From Clostridium sp. OM02-18AC (lineage in GTDB: Bacteria; Bacillota; Clostridia; Lachnospirales; Lachnospiraceae), in assembly GCF_003481825.1 (NCBI RefSeq), contig NZ_QULW01000001.1, positions 248,001 through 312,000 of the forward strand: 64,000 bases of DNA, read 5' to 3'. The notes beneath the pieces were generated by a model that saw only the letters and a list, made by a program, of their open reading frames with translations, did no database searches and was not told the origin of the DNA. Positions 42,730-52,221 of the stretch are shown in pieces; within the stretch, counting starts at the first letter, position 1, and each line of letters begins with the position of its first letter. The position numbers and the translations under genes were made by a program.

Positions 42730-44170
42730 AATGAAAAAACTGCAGATTCCCTGGCTGAAAAAACGGGTCGTCAGTTTAAAAGTGCCAATCACGGTCTGCC
42801 TGGTCCTGTTTGGTATCATTCCCATGTTTTTGTGCACCCAGACGATCTTAAGCTCGCTCAGGCAGACCCAGATCGACGAGCGCATGGTAGAAGTGCAGAA
42901 TCAGTGTCAGATCTTAAGCAGCAAAATCGCACGCACCGGATATCTTTCCGGGGAAGACCGGAGCAATTTAAACAGTGAGATTGAGACGATTGCAGATGTT
43001 TACAATGGACGCATTGTCGTGGTGAACCAGGATTTCAAGATCGTGCAGGATACCTTCCATATTGCGGAAGACCGCATTCATATCGCGGATACCGTCATCC
43101 GCAGTTTTCAGGGGGAAACCGTGAGCCGGTACAACCGCGATAAGCATTATTTTGCCCAGGCAATCCCAATCTACAGTCTGTCCCAGGACAAGCATGTCGA
43201 GGGGGTTCTGGTTGTGACTGCATCAACCGAGGCCATGATACGCCTGACCGACACGGTAGGAGACCGGCTGATTCTGTTTCAGGTGATCCTGGTTCTGGTG
43301 CTGATTCTGGCTGCAGTACTGGCGGCGGCCATGATGGTCCGCCCGTTCAAGGACTTCCAGGTCCGCCTGCATCATGTGGAGCAGGGAGCTCTCGATACCG
43401 ATATCAGCTCCGAGGCATATCGGGAAACACGGGATATTTCGAATTCGGTTGCCCAGACCATCACGAAGCTTCAGGAAGTCGATCAGTCCAGACAGGAATT
43501 TGTTTCCAATGTGTCCCATGAACTGAAGACGCCGATCACATCGATCCGCGTACTGGCAGATTCCCTGATGGGCATGGGCGAGGTGCCGGTAGAACTTTAC
43601 CGGGAGTTTATGGAAGATATTTCAAATGAAATTGACCGCGAGAGCAAAATTATCGATGATCTGTTATCCCTGGTAAAAATGGATAAGTCAGAAGCGGAGT
43701 TAAATATAACCCAGGTAAACTTAAATACGCTGGTAGAGCAGATCTTAAAACGCTTAAAGCCGATCGCAAACCGCCGGAAGGTAGAACTGATCTTTGAGAG
43801 TATCCGGGAGGTGACGGCCGACGTAGATGAAATGAAGCTGTCCCTTGCCATCACCAATCTGGTAGAAAATGCAATCAAATATAATATGGAAGAAGGCTGG
43901 GTGCGTGTAACCCTGGATGCAGACCATAAATTTTTCTATCTCAAGGTGCAGGACTCCGGAATTGGAATTCCGGAAGATGTCCAGGATCGCATTTTCGAAC
44001 GTTTCTACCGGGTAGATAAAGCCCGTTCGCGGGAAACCGGCGGAAGTGGTCTTGGTCTTGCCATTACCAGGAATGTCGTACTGATGCATAAGGGAGCGAT
44101 CAAACTTTCCAGCAAAGAAGGGGAAGGCAGTACCTTTACGCTTCGCATTCCATTAAACTATATCGCCTAG
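42719..44170 (+). CDS. Sensor histidine kinase (HAMP-HisKA-HATPase)
   Basis: 483 residues. One N-terminal membrane helix (about 20-45), an extracytoplasmic sensor region, a second helix (about 185-210, ending in VRPFKDF) and HAMP follow. HisKA has the phospho-acceptor His267 in SHELKTP. HATPase_c shows the N box (NLVENAIKYN), DSGIGIPE and GGSGLGL. ATG 42719 overlaps the DegV stop; ATG 42731 is an alternative. No response regulator is adjacent, though such kinases usually have one upstream. It is followed 13 bases later by a GerMN lipoprotein and ComEC. Confidence 0.9.
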   Translation: MAYKMKKLQIPWLKKRVVSLKVPITVCLVLFGIIPMFLCTQTILSSLRQTQIDERMVEVQNQCQILSSKIARTGYLSGEDRSNLNSEIETIADVYNGRIVVVNQDFKIVQDTFHIAEDRIHIADTVIRSFQGETVSRYNRDKHYFAQAIPIYSLSQDKHVEGVLVVTASTEAMIRLTDTVGDRLILFQVILVLVLILAAVLAAAMMVRPFKDFQVRLHHVEQGALDTDISSEAYRETRDISNSVAQTITKLQEVDQSRQEFVSNVSHELKTPITSIRVLADSLMGMGEVPVELYREFMEDISNEIDRESKIIDDLLSLVKMDKSEAELNITQVNLNTLVEQILKRLKPIANRRKVELIFESIREVTADVDEMKLSLAITNLVENAIKYNMEEGWVRVTLDADHKFFYLKVQDSGIGIPEDVQDRIFERFYRVDKARSRETGGSGLGLAITRNVVLMHKGAIKLSSKEGEGSTFTLRIPLNYIA

Positions 44171-44183
44171 CAGGAGGAGTTTT

Positions 44184-45152
44184 ATGAAACAATCGCAGTA
44201 TCGATGCAAAAAGGCCGGCAGGCTTTTTTACAGGAATCGCCTGATGCTTCTGATCGTTCTTCTGGCAGGGCTTTTTCTGAGCGGATGTCAGAAACGGAAC
44301 ACTCCTTTGCAGGATGGCGAATCAGAGTATCAGATCTATTATATGAACCAGGCAGCAAATAAGCTGATTGCGCAGCCTTACCGAACCAAAACAGACGATA
44401 CGGAGCGTCTGGTCGGGGAACTGGTGGATGCGATGCTTCATGTACCGGCTGATCTGGATGCCCAGGCTGTTTTATCCGATAAGGTAGTGTATCTTGGCTG
44501 CCGTCAGGATGACAATGTGCTTTACCTGTTTTTTGACAACAACTACACCAGTATGAATGCCTGCCAGGAGATTTTATGCCGGGCAGCGCTGGCAAGAACT
44601 CTGACCCAGGTGCCGGGGATTGAATACATCAGCATTTACTCTGGTGACCAGCCTCTGTTAGATCGAAACGGAATGCCGGTTGGTCCGATTTCCGCAATGG
44701 ATTTTGTAGACAGCATTACCGATGTCAATGCCTATGAGCGCACAGAGCTGACGTTGTATTTTACAGATGAAGACGGGACGATGCTGTATCCGGAAAAACG
44801 CAGTGTCATGCATAATGTAAACACATCCGTAGAGCAGGTCATCCTTGAAGAACTCATCAGCGGACCGGAACAGCCGGGACTGATGCCGACTTTAAATTCG
44901 CATATCAAGATTTTAAATGTTTCCGTCAATGAAAACGTCTGCTATGTTAATTTTGATGCAGCATTTTTAAACAATTCCCTGGAAGTAAAGGATTATATTC
45001 CGATTTATTCCATTGTGAACTCCTTATCGGAACTGTCCAATGTCAACCGGGTGCAGATCACGGTGAACGGCTCCCAGGAAGTCACATTCCGGGAAAATAT
45101 TTCATTAAATACATTGTTTGAGAGAAATCTCGATTATACAGGAGGAAATTAA
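44184..45152 (+). CDS. GerMN domain lipoprotein
   Basis: 322 residues. A basic N-terminus, a hydrophobic helix (about 20-36) and a lipobox (FLSGCQ) show a lipoprotein anchored outside the membrane. Two GerMN domains follow. The first (about 55-170) includes IYYMNQAANKLI, and the second (about 180-300) includes LTLYFTDEDGTMLYPEKRSV and ends with INSLSELSNVNRVQITVNG-like strands (SLSELSNVNRVQITVNG). GerMN proteins are linked to spore germination and envelope sensing. The ribosome binding site AGGAGG lies before ATG 44184, and the gene sits between the kinase and comEC. Confidence 0.88.
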   Translation: MKQSQYRCKKAGRLFYRNRLMLLIVLLAGLFLSGCQKRNTPLQDGESEYQIYYMNQAANKLIAQPYRTKTDDTERLVGELVDAMLHVPADLDAQAVLSDKVVYLGCRQDDNVLYLFFDNNYTSMNACQEILCRAALARTLTQVPGIEYISIYSGDQPLLDRNGMPVGPISAMDFVDSITDVNAYERTELTLYFTDEDGTMLYPEKRSVMHNVNTSVEQVILEELISGPEQPGLMPTLNSHIKILNVSVNENVCYVNFDAAFLNNSLEVKDYIPIYSIVNSLSELSNVNRVQITVNGSQEVTFRENISLNTLFERNLDYTGGN

Positions 45153-45153
45153 T

Positions 45154-48003
45154 ATCAGACATCCATTGCTGCTTTTGACAGGGGGATTCGTACTTGGAGA
45201 GGTCGTAATCCTGCATCAGGGCACAATGAAAAAACTGGCGCTGCTTTTTGCGGCGGCGCTCGTGCTGTGTGCGGCTGCTGTGCTGGCAGACCGCCGCAGA
45301 AGAAAGTTTTGCATTGCAGATCACCGTGGAGGTGCCCGTGGCGCATCCACCGGATGGGGCAGGAGCTTAGGAATCAGGCTTCTGCCTCTTTTTGTATTGT
45401 TTGGCATGGCACGCGGTATGCAGGAGCAGCATGTGGTGGTTAAGGAAATGTGCATGCAGCTGGATGCAGAACGTACTTATGGAGAGGGACGGATCGTTTC
45501 TGTCGGGGAAAAAGAAGCCTGGACGGTTCTTTTGTTAAAGCAGGTGTCTACAAAAGAAGGCAGACTTCGATATCTGCAGGTGTATGTGGAGCGGGATCTG
45601 GAAGGCACAGGGAATGCAGAAAACCAGGATGACCGGGCAAAGCACTCTGCTGAAAAGACAGAAAACAGAAATGCAGAGAAAATCGATTCTGATCGAGAAA
45701 CAGAAGTCCGGGCGGAGCAACGCGCTCCGTACCGGATTGGGGAATCCGTGCGGGTCTGGGGCGAGTTTAGCACTTTCCAGCCTGCTTCCAATCCGGGGGC
45801 GTTCGATTATGCAGCATATTACCGGGGAGAAAAGCTGGTATGGAGGGTGTTTGCACGGTCTGTAAGGAACATCGATGGGAAATCCTATGGCTTAAGCCGT
45901 CCCGTTGATGGTCTGGCAAATATGCTTTGGCATGTTCGGGGCTGGGCGTCCGACCGGCTGAAGCTTTTGGCGGGAGAGGAAGACGGAGGCATCTTTGCAG
46001 CCATGCTGCTTGGCGAGAAAGGCAGTATGTCGGAAGAAATCCGTGATCTGTACCAGAAAAACGGCATTGCCCACCTGCTGGCGGTGAGCGGGCTTCATCT
46101 GTCACTGGTCAGTATGGCAGCTTATGGCTTCTTGCGCAGGGCAGGAGCCGGGTATGGGAAGGCAGCCGTAGCGGGAGGGACGATCCTGGTTTTTTATTGC
46201 ATGCTGACAGGGGCATCGCCTTCGGTTCTGCGTGCGCTGGTCATGACACTGTGCGGTTTTCTGGCTGCTTATCTTGGCAGAACCTATGATCTGTTGTCTG
46301 CTATGGGCTTGTCCGCGCTGCTCCTTTTGTGGTACAGTCCCTACCTGATGGATCAGGCCGGTATCCAGCTTTCGTTTGCGGCCATCGGAGGTATTGGGCT
46401 TGCCAGGGACTTGGAAAAGGGCGGGAAAATGGCTGCTTCTGTGTGGGAGCAGACGATGCGGATGACTCTTTGTATGCAGCTTGTCTCCCTGCCGGTCGTA
46501 TTGTGGCATTTTTTTGCGTATCCGCTGTATGGAATCTTTTTGAATCTGCTGGTAGTGCCGCTAGCAGGAATTATTGTGGGAACGGGAGCCGGAGGACTTC
46601 TTGCCAGTCTTTTCAGGATACAGGTGGGTGCGTTTCTAACCGGAGGAGGCCGTGCGGTTTTGGCGTGGTATACATTTTGCTGCAGGTGTTTTATGAGATT
46701 GCCGGGCTGCAGCCTGCTCATGGGGAGACCGGAACTTTGGCAGATCGTGCTCTATTATCTGGTACTGGGAATTGCGCTGCGGGTCGGCAGTGAAAATAGG
46801 ATGGTGGCTGTTTGCGGGTCTGACAGGAGGGGCGGGAAGCAGCCCAATTTGGAATATACCTGGCAGACCGGGAACCGGCCCGATCTGAGATATGCCCGAC
46901 AGGTCAGAATCGTGCGGCAGATTGCTTTAAAAACCCGGGAGTATCTTCTTGTGATCGCATTGCTTGCCGGACTGGTATGTTTGCACACTCCGGCGGTGCG
47001 CGGTCTGGAAGTGACGATCCTGGATACCGGACAGGGAGACGGCATCTGCATCCGCACAAAGAATCAGGTGATTCTGGTCGACGGAGGCAGTACCGACCAG
47101 AAAAAGCTGGGAGAATACAGCCTGGAGCCGTTTTTGCGGAGCAAGGGAATCCGCTTCATAGACCTTGCCATTGTCAGCCATGGAGACTGGGATCATATCA
47201 GCGGTTTAAGCTGGCTGATGGAACAGGCAGCAGAGAAGGGAAAGAAGGGGATAGGAAGACAGGAAGCGGCAGGTGGGGAAGCTGCGGGTTTTGTGAAGGT
47301 GAAAACGCTGGTACTGCCGGAGAAAGGAAAAGGAGAAGAAGTGTATGAGAACCTGAAACGATTGTGCGAGCAGCAGGGCGGTCATGTGATCTGGGCTGCG
47401 CGTGGTGACGGCTGGAAGGAAGCAGGAGACGGAATACTGACCCTTACCTGTCTGTATCCGGAACGGAATGTCCTATCCGGGGGTGACAGTCAGATACAGG
47501 CCGCGAGGAAGCCAATGATACAAATGCCCCAAACATTCCGTGAAAATCATGTGGAAACAGACCGAAACGAACATTCCCTGGTCTTTTTGCTGGATTATCG
47601 TGCGTTTCATATGATGTTAACCGGAGACATGAGTGCAAAAGGGGAAGAAGAACTGATCCGTCTGGAGAAACACGAAGCAGAGGATATGTCAGAGAACGTG
47701 TCAGAGTATATGGATGGCAGCAGAGCAGAGAAGGAGAATATTTGGATTTTAAAGACTGCGCACCATGGTTCTGCATATTCCAGCAGCGAGGCATTTCTTT
47801 CCTGGCTGGATCCGGACTGTGCGGTGATTTCCTGCGGAAAAAAGAACCGTTACGGGCACCCGCATCCGGACACGATAAAGCGCCTGACGAACTGCGGCAG
47901 TAAGATTCTGCTTACGACAGAAAACGGTGCCATCATCTGGAAAACAGACGGGCACCGGGTCTGGCTGAAAACGATGAAGCGGGGAGCAGGAAGATCAGAA
48001 TGA
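45154..48003 (+). CDS. comEC: ComEC/Rec2-type DNA uptake channel
   Basis: About 950 residues: short N-terminal membrane and soluble part (DUF4131-like), a Competence domain with about ten helices (about 270-560), and a C-terminal metallo-beta-lactamase-like domain (VSHGDWDHISGL and KTAHHGSAYSSSEAFL, from about 625). It carries single-stranded DNA into the cell. No ATG, GTG or TTG is at the right place: GGAGG (45141-45145) is eight bases before ATC 45154, which matches the usual M-R-x-P-L start (here I-R-H-P-L). TTG 45118 and TTG 45166 are alternatives without good sites. It overlaps the LytTR gene by nine bases. Confidence 0.9.
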   Translation: MRHPLLLLTGGFVLGEVVILHQGTMKKLALLFAAALVLCAAAVLADRRRRKFCIADHRGGARGASTGWGRSLGIRLLPLFVLFGMARGMQEQHVVVKEMCMQLDAERTYGEGRIVSVGEKEAWTVLLLKQVSTKEGRLRYLQVYVERDLEGTGNAENQDDRAKHSAEKTENRNAEKIDSDRETEVRAEQRAPYRIGESVRVWGEFSTFQPASNPGAFDYAAYYRGEKLVWRVFARSVRNIDGKSYGLSRPVDGLANMLWHVRGWASDRLKLLAGEEDGGIFAAMLLGEKGSMSEEIRDLYQKNGIAHLLAVSGLHLSLVSMAAYGFLRRAGAGYGKAAVAGGTILVFYCMLTGASPSVLRALVMTLCGFLAAYLGRTYDLLSAMGLSALLLLWYSPYLMDQAGIQLSFAAIGGIGLARDLEKGGKMAASVWEQTMRMTLCMQLVSLPVVLWHFFAYPLYGIFLNLLVVPLAGIIVGTGAGGLLASLFRIQVGAFLTGGGRAVLAWYTFCCRCFMRLPGCSLLMGRPELWQIVLYYLVLGIALRVGSENRMVAVCGSDRRGGKQPNLEYTWQTGNRPDLRYARQVRIVRQIALKTREYLLVIALLAGLVCLHTPAVRGLEVTILDTGQGDGICIRTKNQVILVDGGSTDQKKLGEYSLEPFLRSKGIRFIDLAIVSHGDWDHISGLSWLMEQAAEKGKKGIGRQEAAGGEAAGFVKVKTLVLPEKGKGEEVYENLKRLCEQQGGHVIWAARGDGWKEAGDGILTLTCLYPERNVLSGGDSQIQAARKPMIQMPQTFRENHVETDRNEHSLVFLLDYRAFHMMLTGDMSAKGEEELIRLEKHEAEDMSENVSEYMDGSRAEKENIWILKTAHHGSAYSSSEAFLSWLDPDCAVISCGKKNRYGHPHPDTIKRLTNCGSKILLTTENGAIIWKTDGHRVWLKTMKRGAGRSE

Positions 48004-48747
48004 TCCGTCTTTCCGCAAATTATGAAATACGTAGGAAAAATAAGCATCCTGGGTTTCTTTTTTTGTTCTGCGGCTGCAAAATAAACTTTCCCCGTTTTTA
48101 AAGAGGATCTTTCCATCCTCAGAAATCGCCTGAACCTGGGAAAAATTCACCAGAAGTGTTTTGCTGTTTAAATAAAAACTTCCGGATTTTGGCAGCAAAG
48201 CAAGCAGATCGGAAAAAGACATGCGGGTGCGGATGTCGTCTTTCATGGAGTGCACCAGCAGACAGTGACCGGATTTTTCTACGTAGACGATATCGTCCAG
48301 TGAAAGCGGACGGTTTACCGGGGCGGCGCCCTGTCCGGAAGTGACTGGAATGGTGATGCAGGACGGTACAGCGAGATGTTCCCGGATTTCCTGAAGACAC
48401 CAGGCGAGTTTATCCGGCTCTACTGGTTTTAAAAGATAATCCAGTGGATGCACTTCGTAGCCTTCCAGTGCAAACTCCAGCTCCGATGTTGTAAAGATAA
48501 TGGGGATCCGTTTGGACAGACAGCGCAGACGCCTGGCTGTCTCCATGCCGTTCAGGCCGTTTTTCTCCAGCATGATGTCCAGAAAAACAGCCTGAAATGT
48601 ACCTGGAATGAATTCTTTCAAAAATACTTCTCCATTCGGATAGCAGGAAAAATCTGCCGGGATTCCAAGTTTTCTATGTTCTTCCCGGATCAGTCCCAGG
48701 AGGTACTCCTGATCCTCGGTCCGGTCCTCCACGATCGCGTAATGCAT
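47995..48747 (-). CDS. LytTR family response regulator
   Basis: 250 residues: receiver domain (1-125) with phospho-acceptor Asp57 (FLDIML), Thr/Ser switch (FTTSE) and Lys (LLKPVEP), and a LytTR DNA-binding domain (about 140-235; DDIVYVEKSGHCLLVHS, SFYLNSKTLLVNF). It normally pairs with an extracytoplasmic sensor kinase, none of which is next to it. The minus-strand ATG follows AGGTGAG. It converges on comEC; the tail overlap of nine bases may make the two interfere. A 8-bp palindrome lies just upstream of the start. Confidence 0.9.
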   Translation of the reverse strand: MHYAIVEDRTEDQEYLLGLIREEHRKLGIPADFSCYPNGEVFLKEFIPGTFQAVFLDIMLEKNGLNGMETARRLRCLSKRIPIIFTTSELEFALEGYEVHPLDYLLKPVEPDKLAWCLQEIREHLAVPSCITIPVTSGQGAAPVNRPLSLDDIVYVEKSGHCLLVHSMKDDIRTRMSFSDLLALLPKSGSFYLNSKTLLVNFSQVQAISEDGKILFKNGESLFCSRRTKKETQDAYFSYVFHNLRKDGSF

Positions 48748-48770
48748 AAAATTCTCACCTCACAAGAAAG

Positions 48771-48788
48771 GATGTGCCTTGGCACATT
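48771..48788. promoter_or_regulatory. Palindrome upstream of the LytTR gene
   Basis: GATGTGCC-TT-GGCACATT is an almost perfect 8+8 palindrome 24 bases upstream of the LytTR start codon. It may be an operator (LytTR proteins bind direct repeats, so another regulator is possible) or a leader hairpin. The rest of 48,789-49,033 has no clear gene, but see the open frame reaching ATA 48908. Confidence 0.45.
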
Positions 48789-49033
48789 CCTGCGCCGGAG
48801 CGCGGCTGCTCTGGCAGCCATCTACGTTTGTTTATGACCAGTGTAACATGGAATAAATGACGTGTAAAATGGAAAATTGCTTGTAACGGGCAAAAGGAGA
48901 TGTTACCATAAACAACAGAAATGATGCTGCTGCCCGGGAAAAGGAGAATCTGAATGGACATCCGCTTGCCGGGAATGCATCTGAAAACAGCAGCAAAACG
49001 GTATTGAGAAAAGAAGCAGGGGGAAAACGAACT

Positions 49034-49444
49034 ATGATTATTATGGTATGTGTCGATGATCACAATGGAATGATGTTCAATAAGCGTCGCCAGAGCCAGG
49101 ACCGTGTGCTGCGGCAGCATATGCTGGAGCTGACAAATGGAAAGAAGCTGTGGATGAATACTTACAGCAGAGGTCAGTTCTCAGAGGAAGCTGCCAGCAG
49201 CATTCAGGTGACAGAAGATGGATTTCAAAATATCCCATCCGGGGAATATTGCCTGATCGAAGACCAGGACCCGGCTCAGTACGCAGAAAATGCGGAAGAA
49301 GTAATCCTGTTTCGTTGGAACCGCAGTTATCCGGCAGATTTATACTGCACTTTGGATCTGTCGGCGTGGAAACTGGCGCAGACAGAAGAATTTGAAGGGT
49401 ATTCGCATGAGAAGATCACGCAGGAGCGCTACGTGAGATATTAA
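49034..49444 (+). CDS. Conserved hypothetical protein of Lachnospiraceae
   Basis: 136 residues. The start IIMVCVDDHNGMMFNKRRQSQDRVLRQHMLE and the repeated short blocks (LWMNTYSRGQF, GEYCLIEDQDP, VILFRWNRSYPAD) are like proteins often seen as hypothetical or mislabelled ribonuclease Z in this group. The opening strand and loop faintly recall dihydrofolate reductase. ATG 49034 is preceded by GGGGG at ten bases. The frame stays open upstream to ATA 48908, which has AAAGGAG at a good distance, so a 42-residue extension with an ATA start is possible but unlikely. Function unknown. Confidence 0.7.
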   Translation: MIIMVCVDDHNGMMFNKRRQSQDRVLRQHMLELTNGKKLWMNTYSRGQFSEEAASSIQVTEDGFQNIPSGEYCLIEDQDPAQYAENAEEVILFRWNRSYPADLYCTLDLSAWKLAQTEEFEGYSHEKITQERYVRY

Positions 49445-50664
49445 AACTTAATTTCTTTTCCTTCCAGTCTCCACTGCCTAAATTCTGCAGAAGCGGAAAG
49501 GAGCAGGTCGGAGGAGGAGTTCAGTGCGGTCTCAACAGAATCCTGGATGACTCCGATGATGAAGCCAACGCCGACTACCTGCATGGCAATATCATTCGGG
49601 ATACCGAATAAGGAGCAGGCCATCGGGATCAGCAGCAGGGAGCCGCCGGCAACACCAGATGCGCCGCAGGCAGAAAGGGCAGCCAGAACGCTTAAAATGA
49701 TGGCACTTGGAATATCCACTGTGATGCCGAGCGTGTGTGCGGTAGCCAGAGCCATAACGGTGATGGTGATCGCTGCGCCGTCCATGTTGATGGTTGCGCC
49801 AAGCGGGATCGTAACAGAGTAGGTATCCTTGTCCAGTCCCATTTCCTCGCAGGCTTCCATGTTGATCGGAATGTTTGCTGCAGAGCTTCGGGTGAAGAAT
49901 GCGGTGATCGCGCTTCTCTTTAAGCATTTGAAGATCAGCGGGTACGGATTCTTGCGGATGCACCAGAATACCAGGATCGGGTTGGTAACAAAGTAAATGA
50001 ACAGCATGGAACCAACCAGAACGGCAAGGAGTTTTCCGTACTCTGTGAAGATGGAAAGACCATTCTCGGAAACAGTGCTGAATACAAGTCCCATGATGCC
50101 AAACGGTGCAAAGCTGATGATCCAGGTAACTACTTTCGCAAGACCACCTGCAATTTCATCGAACATGGTTTTGGTGGTTTCGCTTGCGCCGCGCAGACCA
50201 ATGCCGAACAGCACTGCCCATACCAGGATACCGATGTAGTTTGCGCTCACGATGGACTGAACCGGGTTGCTTACCATGTTTAAAAGCAGGGAACTTAATA
50301 CTTCCGTGATTCCCTCCGGGGCAGCCAGGTCAGATGCGCCCTCAGCCAGAGTCAGGGTGATCGGAAACATCATGCTGGCGATCACGGCGATGACAGCAGC
50401 CAGGAAGGTACTGAACATGTACAGGATGATCACGGTACGGATGACGCCGCCGTGGCTCTTACCGGAATGACACAAAGAACTGATGACCAGGAAAAATACC
50501 AGGAGCGGAGCGACTGCTTTTAACGCACCTACAAAAACATTGCCAAGGATGGAGATGCCGGCAGCCTGCGGAACTGCAAGGCCTAAGATGGCACCGATGA
50601 TGAGGCCGGCAACGATTCGTTTTACAAGACTGATGCCGCACCAGGTTTCGAATAGCTTTTTCAT
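49441..50664 (-). CDS. sstT: Sodium:dicarboxylate/serine-threonine symporter (SstT-like)
   Basis: 407 residues of the DAACS fold. Hairpin motifs are seen: SAITAFFTRSSAANIPINM (a serine-rich loop), GATINMDGAAITITVMALA, and the C-terminal GVGFIIGVIQDSVETALNSSSD. The first hairpin holds SSLCHSGKSHGG. The sequence is close to the SstT serine/threonine type. ATG at 50664 is used, with GAAAGAGGC before it; the longer frame to 50748 is not family-like. Its last bases overlap the tail of the hypothetical gene by four bases. Confidence 0.88.
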   Translation of the reverse strand: MKKLFETWCGISLVKRIVAGLIIGAILGLAVPQAAGISILGNVFVGALKAVAPLLVFFLVISSLCHSGKSHGGVIRTVIILYMFSTFLAAVIAVIASMMFPITLTLAEGASDLAAPEGITEVLSSLLLNMVSNPVQSIVSANYIGILVWAVLFGIGLRGASETTKTMFDEIAGGLAKVVTWIISFAPFGIMGLVFSTVSENGLSIFTEYGKLLAVLVGSMLFIYFVTNPILVFWCIRKNPYPLIFKCLKRSAITAFFTRSSAANIPINMEACEEMGLDKDTYSVTIPLGATINMDGAAITITVMALATAHTLGITVDIPSAIILSVLAALSACGASGVAGGSLLLIPMACSLFGIPNDIAMQVVGVGFIIGVIQDSVETALNSSSDLLLSASAEFRQWRLEGKEIKF

Positions 50665-50909
50665 AAATATGCCTCTTTCTTTCGTTAATGGATCAACTGT
50701 GATTGATCTGTGGGCGACGCCCAGTGTTTTATTATACACAATTTGCAATAGAAATACAAATGTTTTTTCTGCACGGACATTTCCGGAAGATTGTTTGCGG
50801 ATGGCTTTTGAAATATTTCTGAAATTGAAAGAAAATTGTAAATTCTCCCCATCTGTTTTGTGGTATTCTTTTTATAGAAAACAACAGCAAAGAAAATGGA
50901 GGGAACGCG

Positions 50910-51599
50910 ATGAAGTATCAGATTCTTGGAACAACCATGCCTGCAGTGGAGATTTTATTTGAACAGAGCGGAGAGAGCATGTATACCCAGACCGGCGGCA
51001 TGGCATGGATGACAGAGGGTATCAGCATGACTACCAATGCACGCGGCGGTCTTATGAAAGGAATTGGCCGTATGTTTGCAGGGGAATCCCTCTTTATGGC
51101 AACTTACAAGGCAGAACAGCCTGGTACCCAGATCGCGTTTGCTTCGACGGTTGCAGGAAGCATTCTCCCAGTCAATGTGGGGGAAACCGGCGGACTCATC
51201 TGCCAGAAGGGTGCATTCCTCTGCGCCCAGGAAAGTGTTGATTTAAATGTTACTTTTACCAAAAAAGCGTCCGCAGGTCTGTTTGGCGGAGAAGGCTTCA
51301 TTCTGGAGGAATTAAGCGGAAGCGGCATGGCATTTCTGGAGATTGACGGGGATAAAGTCATCAAAAATCTGCAGGCGGGCGAGGTACTGAAGGTCGATAC
51401 CGGCAATGTCGTTGCGTTTGAAAAGAGCGTTCAGTACGAGATTGAGACGGTCAAAGGTTTCGGAAATATCATGTTTGGCGGAGAAGGTCTGTTTTTAACC
51501 AGACTGACCGGTCCTGGCAAAGTGGTATTACAGACTCAGAACATCGCAGAGTTCGCAGGAAGAATCGCAAGATACATCCCGGCTGCTACCACAAAATAG
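50910..51599 (+). CDS. TIGR00266 family (DUF124, AIM24-like) protein
   Basis: 229 residues rich in glycine and beta strands, with the family pattern of MKYQILGTTMPAVEILFEQ, SGESMYTQTGGMAWM, GEETGGLICQ-like (GETGGLICQKGAFLCA) and a closing VVLQTQNIAEFAGRIARY. The fold is a twofold double-psi beta barrel related to AIM24; function is unclear. GGAGGGAACGCG precedes the ATG. It stands alone before the tyrS leader. Confidence 0.9.
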   Translation: MKYQILGTTMPAVEILFEQSGESMYTQTGGMAWMTEGISMTTNARGGLMKGIGRMFAGESLFMATYKAEQPGTQIAFASTVAGSILPVNVGETGGLICQKGAFLCAQESVDLNVTFTKKASAGLFGGEGFILEELSGSGMAFLEIDGDKVIKNLQAGEVLKVDTGNVVAFEKSVQYEIETVKGFGNIMFGGEGLFLTRLTGPGKVVLQTQNIAEFAGRIARYIPAATTK

Positions 51600-51672
51600 A
51601 GATTGCCTGTCTGCGTTTCCATCAAAGGGGAACCGCCGCATGCGTTGATACGCAGAAATCGTTTGCCGGGAC

Positions 51673-51701
51673 TTGACATTTTGAGGCTTCCACTTTATAA
51701 T
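51673..51701 (+). promoter_or_regulatory. Promoter of the tyrS T-box transcript
   Basis: TTGACA (51673-51678), 17 bases, TATAAT (51696-51701), a consensus sigma-A promoter. Transcription would begin near 51708. A hairpin with TCTGCGT/ACGCAGA arms (51608-51655) just before it may end the upstream gene. Confidence 0.85.
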
Positions 51702-51739
51702 GCGATATATTGGCAAGATACTGTTTCTACGATGCGAAA

Positions 51740-52186
51740 ATAGTATCATTGACATCCAAAAGTCGTAAATACAGGTTAAGGCATTGAAGAGAACAAGTAA
51801 CAGTCCGAGGTACCGCACAGAAAGCAGCCGGCAGATGAGAGGCGCGCGGAAAACGAACTGCGAATACATCCCGGAGCCGTGCACCGAACAAAATCAGAAC
51901 CACAGCGTTACAGATATGTCGCAGAAGTTATGGCATGGAAATGCCAGGATTCCGAAAACCGCATTGGAATCGCGAAAGGGGGTTCTGCATGGATCAGTAG
52001 GCTGCGCCGGATTACAGCATCCGTTATCATGCTGGAACAAAGCAGGCGGAAACAAAATGCATCAATCAGCATCGATCTGCAGCTTTGTTCGCTGAGGCAG
52101 GCAGTGTGAACTGTCTGTGAAGTAAGGTGGTAACACGAGACGTCCCTCGTCCTTTCTGGCATTTGCCAGGAGGACGGGGTTTTTTA
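51740..52186 (+). ncRNA. Tyrosine T-box leader
   Basis: Long 5' leader of tyrS that senses uncharged tRNA-Tyr. A Stem I specifier is likely at TAC 51865-51867 (in CGAATACATC). The T-box sequence AAGGTGGTAACACG is at 52124-52137, with TGGT (52128-52131) pairing the ACCA end of tRNA-Tyr. The terminator stem (52145-52179) has the arms CCTCGTCCT and AGGACGGGG and a T-run at 52180-52186. The antiterminator would form between the T-box and the terminator's left arm. The leader is about 450 bases. Confidence 0.88.
52145..52186 (+). terminator. T-box-controlled terminator of tyrS
   Basis: CCTCGTCCT (52145-52153) and AGGACGGGG (52171-52179) pair with one G-T wobble; a second stem CTGGCA/TGCCAG is in the loop, and TTTTTT follows. 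It is the off-state of the T-box switch. Confidence 0.85.
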
Positions 52187-52221
52187 TTTCTATTTCTAAG
52201 ATATCAAAAAGGAGAATGACA

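Noticed and set aside
48908..49034. 42-residue N-terminal extension of the hypothetical gene from ATA 48908
   Set aside because: The frame is open and an AAAGGAG is placed well, but ATA is a very rare start and the extension looks unlike the protein core.
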